A stretch of DNA of 64,000 bases from Prorocentrum cordatum. Its lineage: Eukaryota; Sar; Dinophyceae; Prorocentrales; Prorocentraceae. The stretch covers positions 32,501-96,500 of the forward strand of contig CAUYUJ010000697.1 of NCBI GenBank assembly GCA_963575745.1. Reading direction: 5' to 3'. The notes under the pieces are model-generated. The model saw only the letters and a list, made by a program, of their open reading frames with translations, made no database searches and was not told the DNA's origin. Shown piece after piece: positions 12,178 to 24,229 of this stretch. Each line of letters begins with the position of its first letter. The stretch's first letter is position 1. A program made the translations under genes and the position numbers.

Positions 12178-12300
12178 TTCGAGGAAGTCTCGAGCGGGAG
12201 CCTCGCCTGTGAGTGAATTGCGAGGAGGTCCCAACCGGGAACCCCCTCCTGATGGGGCCCGCAACTCATGTTAATAATCTGAACAGGTCATCCAAAAACC
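12178..12300 (+). repeat. ~158-bp tandem repeat, isolated left unit
   Basis: Contains GAGGAAGTCTCGAGCGGGAG, GTGAGTGAATTG, ATGGGGCCCGCAACTCA and GGTCATCCAAAAACC in that order. This is the same unit that is tandem at 16928-17560, so the 4.5-kb foldback lies inside this array. Confidence 0.85.
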
Positions 12301-12317
12301 TGTGGATTAAAACTTAT

Positions 12318-15300
12318 GGGAAACGCAAGCCCGGACGACTGCCCCAAGGACACAGTGCACAAAAAACGCTGTTTCCCACAATTCGAATTCCGAATTATGG
12401 GATACCTAATTTCCTTTGAAAAACCGCATTCCATGGGCTGGTTGCGCGTTGCCCACCATTCGAATTCAGGATTTCGGGTAACGCGGTTTCCCATAATCCG
12501 GAATCCGAATCATGGGAAACGCAATTTCCCACCCAATGGGCCCGCTTTGCGTTTCCCATAATTCCGCATTATGGGAGACGCAATTTCCTTTGAAAAACCG
12601 GGCTGGCTCTGCGTGTCCCACAACTTCGAACTGTGGGAAACGCGATTTCCCTTGAAACGCCGCACTCAATTGGCTGGAACTGCGTTTCCCGTAATTCGAG
12701 TTCTGAGAATCAGGAAACGCGGTTACCTACAATTCGAATTCCGAATTAGGTAAAACGCGATTTCCCTTGACAAACACATCGCCACGGCGGACTGTATGTG
12801 CCACCGCGAGCCCAATGCGCTGAAATTGCGTTTCTCATCATTCCGAAGTATGGGAAACGCAATTTTCCTGGGAAACACCGCACTCAATGGGCTGGAATTG
12901 CGTTTTCCATAATTCGAATCCTGAATTTCGGCAAACGCAGTTTCCCACGATTCGAATCCCGAATTCTGGGAAACGCAATTTCCGTTGAATAACCGCACTC
13001 AATGGGCTCGGATCGCGTCCCCCATAACACCGAACTGTGGGGAACACAACTGCCTTTGAAAAACCGCACCCGATGGGCTGGAATTGCGCCTCCCCTTATT
13101 CGGATCTTGAGTTTCGGGAAGTGCGGTTTCACACATTTCGAATTTCAAAGTATGGGAAGCGCAATTCCTTTGAAACACCGCATGGGTTGGAATTGCTTTC
13201 CCCTAGTTCCAAATTATGGGACACGCAAATTCTATTGAAAAACCGCGCTCCATGGGCTGGAATTGCGTTTCCCATAATTCAGAATTATGGGAAACGCAAC
13301 TTCCATTGAAAACCCGCACTCGTGCGTTTCCCATTATTCAAATTCTGAATTTCGGGAAACGCGGTTTCCCATACTTCGAATTAACAGCCGCACTCAATGG
13401 GCTGGAGTTGGTTTCCCATACTTCCGAATTATGGGAAACGCAATTTCCATTGAAAACCCGCACCCATGCGTTTCACATACTTCGAATTCTGAACTTCGGG
13501 AAACGATGCTTCCCATAATTCGAATTCTGAATCTTGGGGAACGCGATTTCCCCCGAAAAACAACGCACCCAATGGGCTGGAATTGCGTTCCCCATAACTC
13601 CGAACCGTGGGAAACGCAATTTTCCTTGACAGGCCGCACCCAATGGGCTGGAAGTGTGTTTCCTATGAGTCGAATTCTGAGTTCCGGCAAACACGGCTTC
13701 CCACATTCGAATTCCGAACTATGGGAAGCGCAATTTCCATGAAAAAACGCACCCCGTGGGCTGGAATTGCGCTTCCCATAATTCCGAACTGTGGGAAACA
13801 CAATGTCCCTTGAAACCGTACTCGGCGGGATAGAATTGCGTTTCAATCAATCTCGAATTATGGGAGCACACAATTTTCTTTAGACGAAAACAGCACTCGG
13901 TGGGCTGGAGCTACGTTTCCCGTAATTCTAAATCTGAATTTCGGTAAACGCGGTTTCACATATTTCGAACTCAGAATGATAAAAAGCTCAATTTCCATTT
14001 AAAAAAAAACGCACCCCGCGTGCTGGAATTGCGTTCCCCATAATTCCGAATTGTAGGAAACGCAATTTTCATTGAAAACCCACACTCGCGCGTTTCCCGT
14101 AATTCTAATTCTGAATTTCGGGACACGTTGCTTCCCACACATCGAATTCTGAATCCTGGGAAACGCACTTTCCCGCGAAGAACAGCACCCAGTGGGCAGG
14201 AATTGAGTTTCCCATACTTCAGAATTATGTGAAACGCAATTTCTGGGCTGGCTTTGCGTGCTAACTACGAATCATGGGAAACGTTCTTTCCCTTGGACAA
14301 AAAAACGCGCCCCATGGGCTTGAATTGCGTTTCCCAAGATTCCGAATTATGGGCAACACAATTTTCCTAGACAAGCAGCACTCAATGGACCGGAAATGCG
14401 ATTCCCAGAATTTGAATTTTGAATTTCGGGAAACGCGGTTTCCCATGATTCGAATCCCGAATCATGGGAAACGCCATTCCCCTTGACAAGCCGCACCAAA
14501 TGCGCTGGAATTGCGTTTCCCACAATTCCGAATTAGGGGGAAACGCACTTTCCTTAGAAAAACCGCACTCGTTGGGCTGGAATTGCGTCTTTCATAATTC
14601 GAATTCTGAATTTCGGGAAACGCTGTTTCTCATAATTCGAAGTCCGAATTATTGAAAACGCAATTTCCAGTGAAAAACCGCACTCGGTGGGGCGGAAATG
14701 CGCTTGGCAGAATTCCGGATTATGGGAAGCGCAATTTCATTTGAAAAACCGCACTCAGTGTGCTGGAATTGCGTTTCCACATATTTATATATATATATAT
14801 ATATCACGCAATTTCCCTTGCTCAATTGGCTGGACTTGCGTTTCCCATAATCCAAATCTCAGTTTCGGGAAACGCGTTTTCCCATAATTCGAATTCAGAA
14901 TTATGGGAAGCGCGAATTTCCGTGAAAAACAGCACCGGTGGGGCTGGAACTGCGTTTCCCATAACTCAGAATTATGTGAAACGCAATTTCCCTTGAAACA
15001 CAACACTCGAAGGGCTGGAATTGCGTTTCACATGATTCGAAGTCTGAAAATCGGAATTCGGATGTAGAGTTATGGGGAACCACGTTTCCCTAAATCCAGA
15101 ATTCGAATGATGGGAAAGCGATTCCGGCCCATTGGGTGCGGTGTTTCCAGGGAGATTGCGTTTCCCATAATTCGGAACCATGGGAAACGCAATTTCAACC
15201 CATGGAGTGCGGTTTTTCAAAGGAAATTGCGTTTCGCATAACTCAGAATTCGAATTAAGGGAATCAGCGTTTCCCGAAACTCAGAATTCGATTGTGGGTA

Positions 15301-16809
15301 ACGTAATTCCAACTTATGGGGAGCTTCTGCACAACTCGGAATATGGGAAGCGCAATTCCAAACCATGAAGTGCGATTTTTGGAAGGGAAATCGCGTTTAC
15401 CACACTTTGGAATTCGAATGGTGGGAGACCGCGTTTCCCGAAATTCAGAATTCGAATTATGGGAAGCGCATTTCCAGCACACTGAATGCTGTTTTCTCAG
15501 GAAAATGTGCTTCCCAAAATTCGGAATTTTGGGAAACGCAATTCCAACCCATTGGGCGCGGTTTTCACAGGAAATTGCGTTTTCCATAATTCGGATTCAG
15601 AAATATGGGAAGCAGCGCTTCCCGAAGTTCCGGATTATAAAGATGGGAAACGCAATTCCAGCCCACCGAGTGCGGTTTTGCAAAAGAAATTGCGTTCCCC
15701 ATAATTCGGAAGTACGGGAAACGCAATTCCAGCCCACCGAGTGCGGTTTTTCAAAGGAAATTAATGTTTCACATAATTCGGAATTCGAAGTATAGGAAGC
15801 AGCGTTTCCCGAAATTCCAAACTATAAATATGGGGAACGCAATTCCAGCCCATCGAATGCGTTTGTTCAAAAGAAAGTGCGCTCCCCATAATTCGGAATT
15901 ACGGGAAACGCAATTCCAGCCCATGGAGTGCGGTTTTTTGAAGGGGAAATCGCGTTTCCCATACTTCGGAATTCGAATTATGGGAAGCTGTGTTTCCCGA
16001 AATTCAGAATTCGAATTATGGGAAACGCAATTCCAGCTCACCGAGTATGGTTTTTCACTAGAAATTGCGTTTGTCCACAATTCGGAACTATGGGAAGCGC
16101 AATTCCAGCCTATCGAGATCATTTTTTAACATGCGTTTACCATAATTCGGAATTCGAAATATGGGCAACCGCTTCTCCCGAAATTCAGAACCGGAATTAT
16201 GGGAAACGCAATTCCAGCCCATCGCGTGCGGTTCGTCAAAAGGAAATTGCGTTTCCCATAATTCGGGATTATGGGAAACGCAAAACCAAACCATTGAGTG
16301 TGGTTCTTCAAGAGAAAATGCGTTTGTCCAAATCGGAGCTATGGGAAACACAATTCGAGCCCATTGAGTGCGGCTGTTCAACAAAAATTGCGTTTCCCAT
16401 AATGCGGAATTATGGGAAACGGAAAACAAGCCCATTGAGTGCCGTGTTTCAGCGGAAATTGCGCTTGCGTTCCACATAAGTCGAATTCCGAATTATAGCA
16501 AACGCAAAACCAGCCCATCGAGTGCGTTTTTAACAGAAGTTGCGTATCCCATAATTCAGAATTATGGGAAACGCAAAACCAGCCCATCGAGTGTGGTTTT
16601 TTACCGGAAATTCCGTTTCCCATAATTCGAATTATGGGAAACTCAATTCCAGCCCATCGAGTGCGGCTTTTCGATAGGAACTGCGTTTCCCATAATTCGG
16701 AATTCGACTTGTGCGAAACCGCGTTTCCCGAAATTCGGAATTCGAATTATGGGAAACGCGTTTCCCATGCAATGTGTCCTTGGGGCAATCGTCGGGGGTT
16801 GCGTTTCCC
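12318..16809. repeat. 4.5-kb foldback of inverted satellite arrays
   Basis: Left arm (12318 to about 15060) is a degenerate satellite built on GGGAAACGCAATTTCC, CGCACTCAATGGGCTGGAAT and TGCGTTTCCCATAATTCGAA. Right arm (about 15120 to 16809) holds the same monomers reverse-complemented. The outermost 41 bases match as an inverted repeat with four mismatches (12318-12358 against 16769-16809). The monomer itself contains small inverted copies of GGGAAACGC. No coding capacity was seen; the short frames are satellite translations. Confidence 0.9.
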
Positions 16810-17660
16810 ATAATTCGCCCTTTTCGACTTGTTGAATCTGGCGAAACGCAAACCCGGACGGCAGCCCGAGCGGGTCATCCAACAGCTTGTAACAATCGTC
16901 ACTTCTGGGTTCCAGAAGCCTGATTACGGAGGAAGTCTCGAGCCGGAGCCTCGGTTGTGAGTGAATCGCGAGGAAATCTCAGGCGGCAGCCCCCTCCCTA
17001 TGGGGCCCGCAGCTCATCACATTAATCCGAACGGGTCGTCCAAAAACTTCCAACTGTCGACACTGTTTGGCTCCTGGGGCCCGAATATGGAAGAAGTCTT
17101 CAGCGGGAGATTCGTCTGTGAGTGAATTGTGGAGAAGTCTCAGGCGGCAGCCCCCTCCCCGATGGGGCCCGCAACTCACGTTGGCAATCCGAGCGGGTCA
17201 TCCAAAAACCGTCGTCACTTTTGGGCTCCTGAGGCCTGAACATGGAGGAGGTCTCGAGCGGGAGCCTCGTCTGTGAGTGAAGTGCGACGAATCTCAAGCG
17301 CGAGTCCTTCCCTATGGGGCCCGCAGTACATGTTAGTGACCTCAGCGGGCCATCCAAAAAATTACAATTGTCGGCACTTCGGGGATCCTGAGGCCTGAAT
17401 ATGGAAGAAGTCTCGAACGGGGCCTGGTCTGTGAGTGAATTGTGAAGAATCTCAGGGGGCCTGGAGCTCAGTAAGTGTCGTCACTTTGGGGGTCCTGAAG
17501 TTTGAAGCTGGAGGAATTGTCGAGCAGGAGCCTCGTCCGGGAATGGATCGCGGGGGCCTCCAGCTCGCGCTCGGAAAGGGTCGCACATTTATTGGGAGCT
17601 CGACTCTCAACTGGCCTGCCACTGGCCCTCACGGGCCACCCCTGCCTATGGGGCTCGCAC
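16810..17660 (+). repeat. ~158-bp tandem repeat array
   Basis: Unit starts (GGAGGAAGTCTCGAG and variants) fall at 16928, 17089, 17244, 17403 and 17510, giving periods of 161, 155, 159 and a shortened 107 bp. Units share GTGAGTGAAT, TATGGGGCCCGCA and GGTCATCCAAAAA. The first stretch (16810-16927) joins the foldback to the array and carries another copy of GAAACGCAAACCCGGACGGC. Confidence 0.9.
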
Positions 17661-17795
17661 TTCACGTTGGCAATCCGAGAGTTGTGTGCCGAGCTGGCAC
17701 CAGGAGGCCCCAAGAGGCTCCAGGATGCCTCGGGAGGCTGTGTCCGGCATGTGGTTCTGGCCTCTGGCACGGGAGGGCGGGGAGGGAGGTAGGGA

Positions 17796-18350
17796 GGAAG
17801 GAGGGGGGAGGAGGCAGGAGGAGGAGGAGGAGGAGGAGGAGGAGGAGGAGGGACGACGAAGAGGAGGAGGAGGAGGGAGGAGGAGGAGGGAGGAGGGAGG
17901 AAGCAGGAGGGAGGAGGGAGGGAGGGAGGAGGAGGAGGAGGAGGAGGAGGAGGAGGAGCAGCAGCAGGAGGGAGGAGGGGAGGAGGGAGGGAGCAGGGAT
18001 GGAGGGAGGAACGCAAGGAGGGAGGGAGGGAGGGGGGGGGGAACCCAGACGAGGCCGCCGCGCGCGCGACCCCTCGGAGGGCCGGGGCCCGCGCGCAGAG
18101 CGAGGCGTGGAGCGCGAGCGCGGGCAGCAGCGACTCCAGCGCGGGGCCCCCCGCCCTCGCCTGCGTGAGCGCGCTCCTCCCTCCTCCTCCTCCTCCTCCT
18201 CCTCTCCTCCTCCTCCTCCTCTCCTCCGCCTCCGCCTCTCCGCCCGCCTCCTCCTCCTCCTCCTCCTCCTCCTCCTCCTCCTCCTCCTCCTCCGCCTCCT
18301 CCTCCTCCTCCTCCTCCTCCTCCTCCTCCTCCTCCTCCTGCCCCTCCCCC
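17796..18350. repeat. Inverted GGA / TCC arrays around a GC-rich spacer
   Basis: A GGA-rich array (17796 to about 18020) is followed by about 150 bases of GC-rich DNA and then a CTC array (18175-18350) that is its reverse complement. Arms could pair into a long hairpin. Open frames are repeat translations. Confidence 0.9.
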
Positions 18351-18837
18351 TTGTTACCTGCGCACTTCGCTCGCGCAGAATCACCCAGCGCAGAGGCGCC
18401 CGGAGCGAGGGAAGGCGGCGTTCGAGCAGTGGCGAGGCGCCCTGGCTTGCCTATGGGCCCACCTTGGAGCACTCTTTGCATGGGGCTATTCTCAAACGCA
18501 AGGTGCAGGTCAGTAGCGCTAGCGTCCCTGGCGGGCTCCAACCGAACCCCCCAAAATCGGCTGCGGAACGGGAGGCAGAGACTCTGGCGAGAAAACTCCC
18601 CATGACTGCGCAACCGCATGAAAGTTGGCATGTATAGGACGCCATGTACAGAGCCGGCTGGGAGTCTGAGGTGGCCCAGCACTGATTTCGGCCAGCAAGA
18701 AAGGGGGGCAAGGTCGCAGTGATGGGCCCGAGAGGGGCCCCAGGACCGATGTTAATGAGATTCGACCTCATCCCCCCTCCTGACCGATGTTCTGAGGCCA
18801 CAACCACCAGTTCAGACCCTCCAATCGCCTCCAACAA
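18351..18837. other. Unassigned sequence
   Basis: Unique-looking; no coding frame I can support. Confidence 0.5.
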
Positions 18838-18972
18838 CAAGGAATGTTCTACGATCCGTTTTTGTGGGTTGCACGACATGTTCTCGGAGCAGTTCTGGCT
18901 GAGACCACCTTGTTTGAATACACCAGCTCTACGTTCTCAGAAAATTTCGTCTGGTCCGTAGAACATTCCTTG
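18838..18972. mobile_element. Small MITE-like element with perfect 16-bp terminal inverted repeats
   Basis: CAAGGAATGTTCTACG at 18838-18853 is repeated as its exact reverse complement at 18957-18972. The 135-bp unit has no coding capacity. No clear target-site duplication is visible beside it. Confidence 0.7.
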
Positions 18973-19192
18973 GCCCTGCGACCAGTTCGTGGTAGGCCTG
19001 TGGGAATGCTGGGACGGTCGGTCCCTGCTGAAGGCGTCGGGCGCTCCTCAGCCGCCGCTCTTCGCGGACGTCACCGCGCGGCGCGGGGGGGCTCGATGGT
19101 GTCGCGCGCGGGGGGCAGTCTTCGGGTTCGAGACTCGAGGCTTTCGAGGCTCTCCAGGATCGAGGTTCGAAGAATGGCACCCTGACTCGAGG

Positions 19193-19358
19193 TGTGGCAG
19201 GACTCCTGCTTTCGTGGGTTAGGTCTAGCAATTAGTTCAAGAATGTGAAGACTCGAGTTGTCCGAGTCAGGGTTCCAGAGACGTTCGACACTTTATGTGT
19301 ACGTCTCGCACTTTGGCTCAAGGCAAAAGAAGCTTTCGCTCATCCTGCTGCTGCCACA
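19193..19358 (+). repeat. 5' LTR of the copia element
   Basis: 166 bp, beginning TGTGGCAG and ending with its inverted complement CTGCCACA, the usual TG...CA LTR ends. It aligns over its whole length with 24230-24394 with scattered substitutions, so the insertion is not recent. Confidence 0.9.
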
Positions 19359-19360
19359 GT

Positions 19361-19372
19361 TGGTAGCGGAGC
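19361..19372 (+). other. Primer-binding site, initiator Met tRNA type
   Basis: TGGTAGCGGAGC starts two bases after the LTR. It differs at two positions from TGGTATCAGAGC, the sequence many copia elements use to pair with the 3' end of initiator methionine tRNA. Confidence 0.75.
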
Positions 19373-19693
19373 GGGGCTGGCCATGGGCAGGGAGGGTGGT
19401 GCAGAGCGTTGCTGAGGATTCGGCGGTGGAAACACTGCTCGACGCCTATGGCCGGTTCTGTCTCCCAGGCCGGACAGTGCGTGGATCCACGGCGACGGTC
19501 AAGATGCCAGCAGAGGGCAGTAGAGAAAAAGTGTTTGCTGTCATGCAAGGAGGAGCTCCTCGTTCCTGGCAGCGCCGGAACGAGGGAGAGTCGACAGAAG
19601 TCAACGCCGTCAGCAGCCATCTCAAGAATGACGACTGGCAGGGCAGCTGGTGGTCAGGTACCAAAGGGAGACTACTCCAACTGCCCCCAAATG

Positions 19694-19773
19694 CTCAAAA
19701 ATAGTAAAAAATCGTCCTCAGACTATTTTTCGACTATTTTGGAATATTCCTCCTGTAGAGGAACGTGCCCGAC
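19694..19773. mobile_element. Inverted-repeat (TCGGGC) MITE, 5'-truncated copy
   Basis: Carries the family core (AATCGTCCTCAGACTATTTTT) and right end CCTCCTGTAGAGGAACGTGCC-CGAC, but no left terminal repeat. It lies in the copia leader region. Confidence 0.7.
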
Positions 19774-20607
19774 TTAACGCTAGGTGTCAGACGTGCGGCG
19801 TCGCGCGCTGCCTCGTCAACAGGCGGATTAGTAAAATCTCGAGCGGGATCCACCATCGCGAGGCTGCCGTCGATCGAGGGGAGTGCCGAGGGAGAAGGAG
19901 GAACGTCAACTAGACAGGTCACTCCAAGTGCTTCTGAGGAGGTGGACCCAGGCAGCAAGGTCGGAGAGGATGATCCAGGCCCAGGGCAGGTTGACCAGGA
20001 GCTTCCTCAACCCTCGCCTCTCCCCGATGCTCTTCCCCCTTTCCGCCCTGCGTCCCTCGATGCTTCTCCTTCCCCTCCTGAACCAATGCGCCCGAGGGGC
20101 AGGGTCAAGCTGGAGCAACCGTCGGATGTCCCCGCATGCATTCGCGCCAGGGCCGCCAGCCGTCCCCCGGACGTCGAGGCCAAGCGACCCCGAATCGAAG
20201 CTCCTCCTGGGCTGTCAGACGCGACCCGGGAGACGGGCCCCGGTGAAACCTCGGGAGAAGCAGTCGATGGCACCGGAGCAAGAGGCGAACCGTCCGACTC
20301 CAGGAGGGGGCGCAGGCTGGGCGATCTTGCGGGCCGAAGAGTCCAAGGCATCGAGGCACGTACCCGGCCGAGCCCAGAGCAGCCGCCTGCTCCTCCTCCC
20401 CCCTCGGTCCCTCAGCTCTCCTCGTTCCTTGTCGAGACGCGCAGAAGTGAAGCAGGCGCCTGTCTCACGGAGAATGTCTTTGCCGCCAGTCGGGGAGGGG
20501 AGATCAGCCTAGGCAAATTGTCTCCTGCGGATAGAAGAGAATTCGAGTTGGCTGGCGACAGAGAGTGGAAGAGAGCACGTTACACTCGGGAGCGGTGGAA
20601 GTCATAG
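19765..20607 (+). pseudogene. Copia pol remnant: linker before RT
   Basis: A 280-codon frame rich in Pro, Ser, Glu and Arg, ending with GGEISLGKLSPADRREFELA then a REWKR-type segment. The LSPxDR...EW pattern is typical of copia pol just upstream of RT. The N-terminal part could be the variable integrase C-terminal region. Integrase catalytic motifs are absent. Coding continues in a different frame from about 20587. Confidence 0.65.
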
Positions 20608-21440
20608 GCCCCAAGGAGGCCGCCGTGATTCCACCAGTCGTCGCGGATGGTGAAGGTGGACGCCGGTGGAAGGCACTTTCTCTTAACCTTCGGCTAAAAC
20701 ACGGTGGTGCGTTCACGGACACAAGGATCCGGACACCAGCCCCATGTTTTTGTGGTGATTCAAATCATTATGAATTTAGGTTTGAAGGGAGACATCGCCG
20801 ATGTCAAGAATGCTTTCTGCCAGTCAGACCCCATGCAACGTTCTCGAGGAGAGATTTACGTCCAACCGTGCGAAGGCAGAAAGGTCGAAAGAGACTCCCT
20901 GATCAGATTGCTCGTGAACGTGTACGGACTTGATGATGTCCCTCTTGCTTGGAGAAAAACCGTCGTGAACTTTCTCAAGGATAGAAGATTCTCTTGGAGC
21001 CTGCTCGAACCGTGCTGGTGGGTTCGATATGGGAGGGAAGGTGAGATCTTGAATATGATTCTGCTCGAGGTCGATGACTTCTTCATAGCCAGCCCGTCGG
21101 AGGAATCTCGAGTGTGGACCAGCGAGACCCTCAAGGGCAAGTTCCGGTTCGGAAAATACCGAGATTGTCATCAGGGCCCTGCAGAATATGCTGGCCGCAG
21201 CGTGCACTTTAGGGATCAGTGCTGCACCCTTGATCAGGAAAAAAAACAGATTGGAGGAAGTGTGGCCTGTCTCCATGGCCAAGGGTAGGCTCGGCGCCAA
21301 GAACTCCGAGCTCAGTCACGACGAGTTCAAGGCCCTCAGGTCTCCGGTATACAAACTGAACTGGGTAGGCAATTAGGGAGACGCGTCCAGAAGCCGCCAG
21401 AACCGCCAGTATCTTAGCCAGTCAACTGAAGGCTCCTACC
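20565..21440 (+). pseudogene. Copia reverse transcriptase remnant
   Basis: The pre-palm segment AVEVIGPKEAA reads from 20565. The main RT frame (20704-21288) has ADVKNAF (motif A), EIYVQP, VYGLDDVPLAW and LLEVDDFFIAS (catalytic DD). After 21288 the frame shifts and continues as KALRSPVYKLNWVGN, the connection region, followed by stops and a segment near SQLKAPT that leads to RNase H. The domain is recognisable but split over at least three frames, so it cannot yield a working polyprotein. The inverted-repeat MITE interrupts it at 21447. Confidence 0.85.
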
Positions 21441-21446
21441 ATTAAG

Positions 21447-21592
21447 TCGGGCGTGTCCCCCCACGGGCGGATTTTGGACGAAAAATGAAACATAGTCAAA
21501 CAAATACGCAAATCTACAAATAATCAAAAAATCGTCCGCAGACTATTTTTTTACTATTTTTTTATATTCCTCCTGTAGAGGGACACGCCCGA
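21447..21592. mobile_element. Inverted-repeat (TCGGGC) MITE, full copy inside copia
   Basis: 146 bp with 13-bp perfect terminal inverted repeats, TCGGGCGTGTCCC at 21447 and its complement ending at 21592. The AT-rich core contains AATCGTCCGCAGACTATTTTT. Copia coding motifs APT (left) and PTTRDV...ANKLVR (right) flank it, showing insertion into the retrotransposon. Confidence 0.85.
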
Positions 21593-21796
21593 TTCAACCC
21601 TACAACCAGAGACGTGTTTTGTGCTAACAAGTTGGTCCGACATCTGAGGGCCACCTGCCTCCAGGGGGCTCACGATCTGGAAGCTCGACCCTGAAAAAAT
21701 TATCCCAGAGCGACCCAACCTAGAAGATGGAGCCCCGAGGAGAGCAATATTAGTAGTAATGCTAAACGCCGTCCTCCTCCTTCTCCTCATCGTCGC

Positions 21797-22260
<464 letters not shown>

Positions 22261-22480
22261 CGACTTAATACCTAAATCTACATGTAGACCTACATCCGCA
22301 TCTACATCTACAGCTACATATACATGTACACATGCATCTACATATACATCTACATCTACAGTATACTCACATCTACATCTACAGCTACACCTACATCTAC
22401 ACCTACATCTACATCTACACCTACATCTATATATATATATATATATATATATGTATACATATACATATATATATGCATGC
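22261..22480 (+). repeat. ACATCT / TA microsatellite
   Basis: CTACAT hexamer-type repeats ending in about 20 bases of TA dinucleotide near 22431-22452. Confidence 0.93.
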
Positions 22481-22975
22481 TATGATATGCTATGCTGCGC
22501 TATGCTATGATATGATGTGATATGGTCTGATGTGCTATGCTATGATATGCAATGTTATGCTGCGCTATGCTATGCTATGCTATGTTATGATGCGCTGGGT
22601 TATGCTATGATATGATATGGTATGCTACGCTATGCTATGCTATGATATGCTATGCTATGCTGCGCTGTACTATGCTAAGCTATGCTATGGTATGCTATGC
22701 TATGCTATGCTGCGCTATGTTATGCTATGCTATGTTATGCTGCGCTACGCTATGTTGCGCTATGTTATGCTATGCCATGCTATGATATGCTATGCTATGC
22801 TATGGTATGCTATGCTGTGCTAATGTTGCGCTAAGCTCAGCTAAGCTGAGCTAAGCTGAGCTAAGCTAGGCTAGGCTAAGCTAAGCTAAGCTAAGCTGAG
22901 CTGATCTAGGCTAGACTAGGCTAAGCTAAGCTAAGTTAAGCTGGGCTAAGCTAAGATGAGATAAGCAACGTCAAG
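22481..22975 (+). repeat. Pentanucleotide array grading from TATGC to TAAGC
   Basis: CTATG-type pentamers to about 22825, then CTAAG and CTGAG pentamers. Reading frames here are translations of the repeat. Confidence 0.93.
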
Positions 22976-23282
22976 GTAAGGGGACGTAACTGGGAGAACC
23001 GCGGGGCGGATCCTGGGGGAACCGCCCGGGGCGAAGCCCACTGCCCGGCCCTCTAAGCTCTAAAGTAAGAACCCTTCTAGTCAGAGCCTAGGTAGGGAAA
23101 CATGTCGTTTATTTCCTAGAGCGCGTTTCTTTATTTTCGGCGATAATGGGCATTATAGGGGGGGAAGGGGCCAGGGGGGGGTATAATGTAACGCCTCCAC
23201 CCCGCCGTGCGCACGGCGGCAGTGCCCGGAGCGCACGGGGGGGGAGGGGCGTTACGTTATTGGGGGGGGGCTATAAGGTACA

Positions 23283-24149
23283 TCATGCCCCAAGCAATAA
23301 AGAACACGCTCTTGTTTCCTTCTCGGATGCTGGGGGGTGAGCTTGCGAGGACCAGGTCGATGACAAGGGACTCACGGAAGATACGACGCAGGGCGGCGCC
23401 TGGATGATTCTGGCTGCGGACAGGAGCGTGATAGACAACCGTGCTATCAAGGCCTCGGTGCAGGCCTGGCGCAGTTCGAAGTTGCGACAACAAGTGTCCT
23501 CCACGCTTGCGGGAGAAACGCGAGCGTTCTCGGCGGCAGTGGCGGAAGTAGAGTTTCTCCAAATTTTGTGCAGGGACGTGCGTGGTTTTCGGGGACGTGG
23601 ACGTCTCCGACCAATGCAGTGGTTCGGGTGCTTCTACGACGGTCCTCTGGCAGGACTGTAGGTTTGGGGGCCGGGATGAGCAAGACCACGTCGTGGACGC
23701 GAAAAGTATCTACGACATCATGCTCAAAGAAGGGAACGCCAGTGCACGTGATCGGAGAACTGGACCTGGCCGTAGTGCGCGAGGCTCTAGAGAATGCTCG
23801 TGGTCATATCCGTTGGATCCCGCATGAAAGGATGCCGGTGGACGGAATGACCAAGGACGACATCAGCAAAGGAAATGCCGCGCTGGCCAACTTGCTCACG
23901 CATGGTAGGATAGTGCTTGTGGACGAGGGCGACGAGATCTCCCGTCGCCGCGACAGACCCGAGGCCAAGGACCGGTCTCAGGCAGCCTCTCGGCGCACGA
24001 TGGAGCAGGACAAGTGGCTTGTCTCCTGGATCGGATTCCGTGGCTCGTGCACCTCGGCAACCGAGCTGGACCCAGGCCAAGAGTCTGTGCTCAGGTCCCC
24101 TCTCCCTCATCGTTTCCTTAGGTATGCGGATACACCATGTGTCACCTGA
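23283..24149 (+). pseudogene. Copia RNase H domain and C-terminus, frameshifted
   Basis: Read across frames: ALVSFSDAGG (first catalytic Asp), TTQGGAWMILAADRSV, SSTLAGETRAFSAAVAEVEF (catalytic Glu), VVDAKSIYDIML, then IRWIPHERMPVDGMTKDD and GNAALANLL. This is the copia RNase H order, including the WIP..MxxDxxTK segment that closes the domain. At least two frameshifts separate the blocks. The domain starts after the microsatellite block and ends about 80 bases before the 3' LTR. Confidence 0.82.
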
Positions 24150-24229
24150 CCCTGGGTATCCAGGGTTTCTGACTTGTTGTATAGGTACTGTCTCTTGGGG
24201 GTGCTAAACCTGAGAGAAAGCTTGACCCA

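Noticed and set aside
11645-12274. Poly-His, poly-Ile and poly-Ser frames in ATC arrays, here and at 34.5, 47.7, 51, 53, 54.5 and 62.5 kb
   Set aside because: All frames are open on both strands because the repeat contains no stop; they are repeat translations.
12300-16900. Regular spaced repeats that might suggest a CRISPR array
   Set aside because: Units are degenerate, contiguous and inverted halfway, with no spacers of constant size and no cas genes; the genome is eukaryotic.
17435-18637. 400-codon plus-strand frame
   Set aside because: Its middle is entirely GGA and TCC repeat translation and its ends lie in tandem repeat and unique DNA without motifs.
19318-19328. TTTGGCTCAAG in the copia LTR, identical to the last 11 nt of DinoSL
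   Set aside because: The bases before it do not match DinoSL and the other LTR carries the same stretch with a change, so it is LTR sequence. Chance similarity is sufficient.
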